Source: JBGTSJ01 sp041940305
GTDB taxonomy: Bacteria; Planctomycetota; Planctomycetia; Planctomycetales; Planctomycetaceae
Length of the DNA: 9,942 bases
Reading direction: 5' to 3'
Assembly: GCA_041940305.1 (NCBI GenBank)
Contig: JBGTSJ010000048.1
Location: forward strand, 1 to 9,942
Position 1 is the first letter of the stretch; every line of letters begins with the position of its first letter. The notes beneath the pieces were generated by a model that saw only the letters and a program-made list of their open reading frames with translations, had not been told where the DNA came from and ran no database searches. Shown here in pieces: positions 1-4,323 of this stretch. Both the position numbers and the translations under genes were made by a program.

Positions 1-860
1 GCGCCGACGCCGCCGAACATCTGGATGAACTCGGAGCCGCTGATGGAGAAGAACGGCACGCCGGCCTCGCCGGCGGTGGCGCGGGCCATGAGCGTCTTGC
101 CGGTTCCCGGAGGCCCCATCAGCAGCACTCCCTTGGGAATCTGCGCCCCGAGCCGCTGAAACTTTGCGGGGTCCTTGAGAAACTCGACGACTTCCTGGAG
201 TTCGCGCTTGGCGTGCTCCATGCCGGCGACGTCGTCGAACGTGTTGCGCTGATCGCTCGCCTTGAACCGCTTGGCCGGACTGCGGATGAAGTTGCCGAAC
301 ATCCCCGACGAGAACGGATCGGCCGTCCGCCGCATCATGAAGAACAGGAACACCATCAAGAGGATGAGCGGCAGCGTCCAGATGAACATCTGAGACATCA
401 GGCCGATCGAATGGTTCTCCTCCGTGACCTCCACTCCCTTGCGATACAGCAGCGTGATCAGCGTCCGGTCTTCCAGGGTCGACAGGACGGTGTTGAAGTC
501 TTCCTTGAGAAACTCAGGGGCATCCGAATCTTTCTCGTGCGCCGGATTGCGCGGAGGCTCCACCCACTTGCCGAGCAGGTTCTGCTGATCGATGTGGACC
601 GCCTCGACGTTGCCGGCCTCCAACTGCTCCAGGAAGAACGTGTAATCGACGTGCGACCCATGCCGCAGCGGAGAGTTCTGCCATTGATAGAAGAACAGGA
701 CCAGCATGCCGAGCAGCAGGATGATCCAGAACGTGGGGAGGCCTCCGCGCGGCGCATCCTCGGCGGAGCGGCGTGCGCCGCGGGCGGTCCCCGGGGTGCG
801 CGGCGGCCCTTCGGGACGCTCATTCGCGTCGGAAGCCAGTTGGTCCCGTTCGTCAGCCAT
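1..860 (-). CDS. ftsH: ATP-dependent zinc metalloprotease FtsH, N-terminal part (cut by left edge)
   Basis: FtsH is a membrane-anchored AAA+ protease that forms hexamers and degrades membrane and short-lived cytosolic proteins. About 286 residues are visible. They comprise an acidic/Pro-rich N-terminal tail (1-40), a first membrane segment (about 41-60), a periplasmic FtsH-extracellular-type region (about 61-155), a second membrane segment (about 157-176), the linker and TFDDVAGM start of the AAA domain (207-214), and the Walker A motif GPPGTGKT (residues 249-256, bases 93-116). The sequence leaves the window in the pore-loop region, GSEFIQMFGGVGA. Walker B, SRH and the HEXXH zinc site lie outside. 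The ATG at 858-860 is the first possible start, because an in-frame stop (864-866) lies just upstream. The tail before the first membrane helix is longer than in E. coli FtsH. Family assignment is firm. The substitution in the pore loop is discussed under findings. Confidence 0.97.
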   Translation of the reverse strand, partial: MADERDQLASDANERPEGPPRTPGTARGARRSAEDAPRGGLPTFWIILLLGMLVLFFYQWQNSPLRHGSHVDYTFFLEQLEAGNVEAVHIDQQNLLGKWVEPPRNPAHEKDSDAPEFLKEDFNTVLSTLEDRTLITLLYRKGVEVTEENHSIGLMSQMFIWTLPLILLMVFLFFMMRRTADPFSSGMFGNFIRSPAKRFKASDQRNTFDDVAGMEHAKRELQEVVEFLKDPAKFQRLGAQIPKGVLLMGPPGTGKTLMARATAGEAGVPFFSISGSEFIQMFGGVG

Positions 861-1034
861 GCATCACCCGGTGTGCGGACTCATTCCCGTTGGAGTACAG
901 CCTTCAGGCTGCCGCGCGCCCGTCGTCTGACGACGCATGGCGCCCTGCACAGAGCAGCCCCAAGTTTGGACTCCAACATCAGCGGCGCGAAACGGGCAGG
1001 GTAGCGAACGGTCCGAATCGCCGCAAATCCCCTG
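861..1034. other. ftsH/nucleotidyltransferase intergenic region with nested inverted repeats
   Basis: This 174-nt gap has no credible gene. It holds an outer inverted repeat GTTGGAGT (889-896) and ACTCCAAC (970-977). Inside are two smaller dyads: CAGCCT-TC-AGGCTG (898-911) and CGTCGTC-T-GACGACG (921-935). The ftsH promoter must lie here if ftsH is transcribed on its own, but I see no convincing -35/-10 pair. No T-rich tract follows the hairpins in the minus direction, so they are not obvious intrinsic terminators for the upstream nucleotidyltransferase gene. Confidence 0.6.
889..977. repeat. Inverted repeat GTTGGAGT...ACTCCAAC enclosing two small dyads
   Basis: The 8-bp arms (889-896 and 970-977) match perfectly across a 73-nt spacer. 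The left arm runs on into the hairpin CAGCCTTCAGGCTG. GTTGGAGTAC also recurs at 9879-9888, and ATGTTGGAGT is shared by the right arm (complement) and 9877-9886. Recurrence within 10 kb suggests a dispersed intergenic element, but three short matches do not prove it. Confidence 0.5.
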
Positions 1035-1655
1035 TCAGCCGTCCCCTTCAGACAACTTTAGGCGCTGATAGTCCTCGGGTGTATCCATGTCCTGCAGGAT
1101 TTCCGGAGATGCGACCGGGATCTCGCGGACTTCGCTGGGGTCAATCTGCAGTAGTCGATTTAACCCCTGTCCCTCCGGCAGCGAGTAGACGTACTCGGTG
1201 AAGTTCCACCCAAACAGAGTGGGATGGCCGCGCCGCCCGTGGTGAACGGGGACCAGGATGCCATTGGGCGCGGCGCGCCATTCGGCGACCAGCCCCCGGA
1301 CGACCGTCGGATCCAGAGTCGGTTCGTCGGCCGGCACCAGCAGCCACGCGTCGTCCGGCTCGGGATGCATTTCCACGGCGATCAGCGTGAGCAGCAACTC
1401 GACGCTCTCCCGCATGCCGGCCGTCGGCTCCGGAGTCGGGACGACGCAGACGTCGTGACGTTCGAGTTCCCGCCGCAGATCCTCATCTTCGGCGCGCACA
1501 AGCACATAGATCTCATCCACGCCTCCGGCCTTGAGCGCATCCATAACGCATGAGATCACCGTCCCCGAGCCAAAGGGAAGCAACAGCTTCGGCTGACCCA
1601 TCCGGCGGCTGAATCCGGCGGCGGGGACAACGGCGAACACGCGAGGCGGAGGCAT
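1035..1655 (-). CDS. MobA/MocA-like nucleotidyltransferase (NTP_transferase family)
   Basis: Predicted cytosolic enzyme of 206 residues that would transfer a nucleotide from NTP to a phosphorylated cofactor. The closest family by motif is the MocA/MobA molybdenum-cofactor nucleotidyltransferases. Visible signatures are the nucleotide-binding loop VPAAGFSRRMGQPK (10-23), the metal-binding segment LLVPADEP (105-112), GRRGHPTLFG (140-149) and a C-terminal QDMDTPEDYQRL (188-199). These four blocks occur in this order in MocA-type proteins and the length fits. I start at ATG 1653-1655, which puts the binding loop 10 residues in. An upstream in-frame ATG at 1721 would add 22 residues encoded by intergenic repeat DNA and is unlikely. 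No Shine-Dalgarno sequence is visible, and the chosen ATG directly abuts the repeat. No molybdenum-enzyme or XdhC-type neighbour is present, so the substrate (molybdopterin, sugar phosphate or other) is uncertain. Confidence 0.88.
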   Translation of the reverse strand: MPPPRVFAVVPAAGFSRRMGQPKLLLPFGSGTVISCVMDALKAGGVDEIYVLVRAEDEDLRRELERHDVCVVPTPEPTAGMRESVELLLTLIAVEMHPEPDDAWLLVPADEPTLDPTVVRGLVAEWRAAPNGILVPVHHGRRGHPTLFGWNFTEYVYSLPEGQGLNRLLQIDPSEVREIPVASPEILQDMDTPEDYQRLKLSEGDG

Positions 1656-1822
1656 GGGGAACGCAGATGGCGCAGGTTCCGGATGATTTACGCAGATTCC
1701 AGGGAACTTACTTCCGCCCAAACCATGTTCGCGCTCCCGCTTGAACTTTCGGATCAGCGTACAGTAACGGTCTCATCTCCGATCTGCGCTGATCCACTTC
1801 AATCCGCGTTATCTGCGTCCCC
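1656..1822. repeat. Inverted 'ATCTGCG'-type short-period repeat filling the intergenic region
   Basis: The left arm (1656-1700) reads GGGGA then roughly 10-nt units related to ACGCAGAT (1661-1668, 1671-1677, 1691-1697). The right arm (1781-1822) carries the complement: ATCTGCG at 1782-1788, ATCCGCG at 1802-1808, ATCTGCG at 1811-1817, then TCCCC. Both arms therefore begin at their outer edge with GGGG, A and CGCAGAT, facing each other. An inner perfect 9-bp inverted repeat GGATCAGCG/CGCTGATCC lies at 1751-1759 and 1787-1795. The deacetylase stop codon (1799-1801) is inside the right arm and the nucleotidyltransferase start abuts the left arm. Confidence 0.8.
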
Positions 1823-2824
1823 TGATTTCGCGACGGCCGCCGCGATCGCATCCAGTCCAACGATCTCGGCCCGCCCCTCCGAGGCTTCGACCAGCTTGCA
1901 GATCAGTTCGACGGTCTGGAACTCAGGGTCTTCCACGACCATGCAGGAAGGGTGGCAGAGGAAGTCGTACACCCCGCCGTGTTCGATGGCCCACTCGACC
2001 CCTTCGCGGACGGCCCGCAGGAACTCCGGCAGCTTCCAGAAGTTGCTCCGGAATGCACCGACGTCACTGATGGGACTCATCGGAATCTCGATCAGGCCGG
2101 TCGGATACACGAACGGCTGGGCCTCGGCGTGGGCGCGGCGGATGTCGGCGAAGACCTCCTCGCCCGGCGTCTGCATCGGCTCACCCGCCTGATGGGACGG
2201 ATACTTGCAGCTCGCCCAGGTGAAACCCAGGTCGAGCAGCATCTGCTGGATGTCCTCGCGTCCTTCCAGTCCGTTCGAAAAGCCGCCCGGGGTGCGAAAT
2301 CCGTTCACTTCGATGTCGCAGCGGTCCTGGAGCGCGACCGTGGTGATGCGGATGTTCTCGCGGATGACGTCCTCGGCCGTCCGCCCCTCGACCAGCCACG
2401 GAGAACGCTGGAACCGGAATTGTGTCTCCTCGGCCGACTGCGCGAGGACGTACACGTGGTCGTACGTGTGATTGCCGACCGGATGCCCCGACTCGGCGAT
2501 CTCCGTCAGCCAGCTCACGTCCGGCTGCTCCAGCACGCGGCCGACGCAGAAGAAGTGAATGATCCCGCCCCCGGCCTTCACACGCCGCGCCGCCTCGACC
2601 GAGTACTGCTTGGTCGCATCGTCCAGGTTCCCTTTCTGGTAGTCCCACTCCATCATCCCCCGCTGCGGATAATGGCGGCTCATCTCCAGGTCGAAGGTGA
2701 TCGCGATCTGCGCCTTGCGCGTATTGACCGGCGCAGCCCAGGCGCGCGGCAGGCAGGCGGAAACCGTCGCGGCGGCCAGACCCTGCAGCAGGCTGCGGCG
2801 CGTCAGGTGGTTTGAAGTCGGCAT
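1799..2824 (-). CDS. Tat-exported polysaccharide deacetylase (CE4/NodB-like)
   Basis: Predicted secreted metal-dependent deacetylase of 341 residues acting on an acetylated polysaccharide outside the cytoplasm. The N-terminus has a twin-arginine signal (TRRSLLQG, 8-15), a hydrophobic stretch and a likely signal-peptidase site after AWA (28-30). NodB-type motifs follow in order: ITFDLEM (42-48, catalytic-base Asp45), HTYDH (119-123, metal-binding His pair), FRTPGG (176-181) and a C-terminal LCHP with His291. Motif 1 is TFDLE rather than TFDDG, so the usual second, metal-binding Asp is Leu. Related deacetylases with FDVE exist, so this need not mean inactivity. The start ATG (2822-2824) gives a complete Tat signal, but no strong Shine-Dalgarno sequence is visible. 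The last residues (DADNAD) are encoded by the adjoining repeat. It is divergent from the sulfatase across 77 bp. The exact substrate is unknown. Confidence 0.9.
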   Translation of the reverse strand: MPTSNHLTRRSLLQGLAAATVSACLPRAWAAPVNTRKAQIAITFDLEMSRHYPQRGMMEWDYQKGNLDDATKQYSVEAARRVKAGGGIIHFFCVGRVLEQPDVSWLTEIAESGHPVGNHTYDHVYVLAQSAEETQFRFQRSPWLVEGRTAEDVIRENIRITTVALQDRCDIEVNGFRTPGGFSNGLEGREDIQQMLLDLGFTWASCKYPSHQAGEPMQTPGEEVFADIRRAHAEAQPFVYPTGLIEIPMSPISDVGAFRSNFWKLPEFLRAVREGVEWAIEHGGVYDFLCHPSCMVVEDPEFQTVELICKLVEASEGRAEIVGLDAIAAAVAKSGDADNAD

Positions 2825-2901
2825 GCGCGGTCCGTTACAAGCGAATGTCGGCCGGACGAAGAATTCTTCCGTGCACCACTGTCAGCAGTGCGGAGATCCT
2901 G
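2825..2901. promoter_or_regulatory. Divergent deacetylase/sulfatase control region with centred palindrome
   Basis: This 77-bp region must hold the promoters of both divergent genes unless one is read from further away. A perfect 12-bp palindrome GAAGAATTCTTC lies at 2858-2869, 33 nt from the deacetylase start and 32 nt from the sulfatase start. It is one of the few AT-rich spots in the region. A second dyad, CACTG-TCAG-CAGTG (2877-2890), lies just before the sulfatase Shine-Dalgarno GGAG (2892-2895, 6 nt from ATG 2902). No clear -35/-10 pairs can be assigned. An operator role for the palindrome is inference. Confidence 0.5.
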
Positions 2902-4305
2902 ATGTTGCGTCATGTTAGCCCGATCGCGGCGGTCGTCGCCATCCTCCTGCTGCTTGCGCCGCTCTGTGCGGAGGACGATCGACCGAACTTCGTGCTCATC
3001 CTCTGCGACAACCTCGGCTACGGCGACGTCGGCTGTTACGGCTCGTCCCTGCATCGCACGCCGCACCTCGACCGGATGGCGGACGAGGGGATGCGGTTCA
3101 CCCACTTTTACGTAACGAGCGGCGTCTGCACGCCGTCGCGGGCCAGCATCATGACCGGCTGCTACCCGCGGCGGGTCAACATGCATGTCTCCGACACCGG
3201 CGGCAAGGTGCTGCAGCCGGTGTCGCCCAAAGGACTGCATCCCGATGAGGTCACGCTCGCCGAGGTGCTGCAGGACGCCGGTTACGCCACCGCCTGCATC
3301 GGCAAATGGCATCTCGGCGACCAGCCGGAGTTTCTGCCGACGCGGCAGGGATTCGATGAGTACTTCGGCATCCCGTACAGCGACGACATGACGCCCCGCG
3401 AAGGCAAGCCGTGGCCGCCGCTGCCGCTGCTGGAGGGGGAGCAGGTGATCGAAGCGCCTGTGGACCGCAACGAGCTGACGCGGCGCTATACCGAGCGGGC
3501 GATCGAGTTCATCGAGCAGAACCGCGAGCGGCCGTTCTTCCTATTCCTGCCGCAGGCGATGCCCGGCAGCACACAGACCCCCTATGCCAGCGAGGCTTTT
3601 CGCGGGCGCAGCGCCAACGGGAACTACGGCGACTCAGTCGAGGAACTTGACTGGTCCACCGGCCAGATCCTGGAGGCTCTCGCGCGGCTGGAACTTGACG
3701 AGCGCACGCTCGTCATCTGGACGTCGGACAACGGCGCTCCGCGCCGCAATCCGCCGCAAGGCAGCAATGCACCGCTCAGAGGGTGGGGCTACGACGCCAG
3801 CGAAGGGGCGATGCGGATGCCCTGCATCGCCCGCTGGCCCGGCCGCGTCCCGGCCGGTGCGGTCTGCGATGACCTGTGCAGCGCGATGGATTTCTTCGTC
3901 ACGTTTCCCGCTCTCGCCGGAGTGGAGGTCTCTTCCAATCGGACGATCGACGGGCACGACATTCGACCGCTGCTCGCGGGAGAAGCGGACCCCGAGTCGC
4001 CTTACGAGGCGTTCTACTTCTATGACGGTCCCAACCTGCGTGCAGTCCGGCAGGGGCCGTGGAAGGTGTACCTTCCGTATACCAGACCCGACGGAACGGA
4101 GCCGGAGGCCGTCAAGCTGCGGCTCTACCACCTCGTTGATGACGTAGCAGAGGAGACCGACGTCGCGGCCAACCACCAGGACGTGGTGATGGAACTGCTG
4201 GCCCTCGCCGAGAGCGCCCGGCGCGAGCTGGGAGACGGCGATGAGGCCGGCGCCGGCCAGCGACCGGCGGGGTGGACGGAGTCTCCAACCGCGCGGGTGC
4301 AATGA
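2902..4305 (+). CDS. Secreted sulfatase (formylglycine type, S1 family)
   Basis: Predicted exported sulfatase of 467 residues that would hydrolyse sulfate esters on a polysaccharide or other sulfated compound. ATG 2902 is preferred over the in-frame ATG at 2812. It has GGAG 6 nt upstream and begins exactly at a Sec signal peptide (1-23, cut after LCA). The upstream alternative would overlap the divergent gene. Motifs in order: CDNLGYGDVG (35-44, metal-binding region), CTPSR (76-80, Cys76 being the residue converted to formylglycine), GKWHLG (134-139), TSDNG (274-278, metal ligands), and EGAMRMPCIARWPG (301-314). The length is normal. Oddities: the segment usually holding an active-site His reads LPQAMPG (Gln218), and the usual Lys of the GKG loop aligns with Gly296. 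These may define a subfamily or altered specificity. It needs a formylglycine-generating enzyme encoded elsewhere. The divergent deacetylase suggests a joint role on a sulfated, acetylated glycan. Confidence 0.93.
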   Translation: MLRHVSPIAAVVAILLLLAPLCAEDDRPNFVLILCDNLGYGDVGCYGSSLHRTPHLDRMADEGMRFTHFYVTSGVCTPSRASIMTGCYPRRVNMHVSDTGGKVLQPVSPKGLHPDEVTLAEVLQDAGYATACIGKWHLGDQPEFLPTRQGFDEYFGIPYSDDMTPREGKPWPPLPLLEGEQVIEAPVDRNELTRRYTERAIEFIEQNRERPFFLFLPQAMPGSTQTPYASEAFRGRSANGNYGDSVEELDWSTGQILEALARLELDERTLVIWTSDNGAPRRNPPQGSNAPLRGWGYDASEGAMRMPCIARWPGRVPAGAVCDDLCSAMDFFVTFPALAGVEVSSNRTIDGHDIRPLLAGEADPESPYEAFYFYDGPNLRAVRQGPWKVYLPYTRPDGTEPEAVKLRLYHLVDDVAEETDVAANHQDVVMELLALAESARRELGDGDEAGAGQRPAGWTESPTARVQ

Positions 4306-4323
4306 GTGCGGTAAGACTCACTG
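4300..4323. terminator. Possible bidirectional hairpin between convergent stop codons
   Basis: The sulfatase TGA (4303-4305) and the kinase TGA (4318-4320, minus) both lie in the arms of a short dyad: TGAGT (4303-4307) and ACTCA (4316-4320), extendable to 7 of 8 paired bases (4300-4307 with 4316-4323) around an 8-nt loop. No T-tract follows on either side, so an intrinsic terminator role is weakly supported. Confidence 0.25.

Noticed and set aside
213..1004. 263-residue plus-strand reading frame over ftsH
   Set aside because: It is antisense to a clear FtsH sequence and rich in Arg, His and Glu as expected of a GC-rich shadow frame, with no recognisable domain.
1656..1822. CRISPR array
   Set aside because: Units are about 10 nt with degenerate spacers of a few bases, and there are no cas genes. 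The structure is an inverted short-period repeat.
1952..2815. 287-residue plus-strand frame opposite the deacetylase
   Set aside because: The deacetylase frame carries all family motifs and a Tat signal. The opposite frame has low-complexity Arg/Leu/Asp composition and no motifs.
2861..2866. GAATTC as a restriction-related site
   Set aside because: A six-base site is uninformative alone. The larger 12-bp palindrome and its position are what matter.
2812..2901. Longer sulfatase start adding 30 residues
   Set aside because: It would overlap the divergent deacetylase, places non-signal residues before the signal peptide, and lacks the GGAG spacing seen at ATG 2902.
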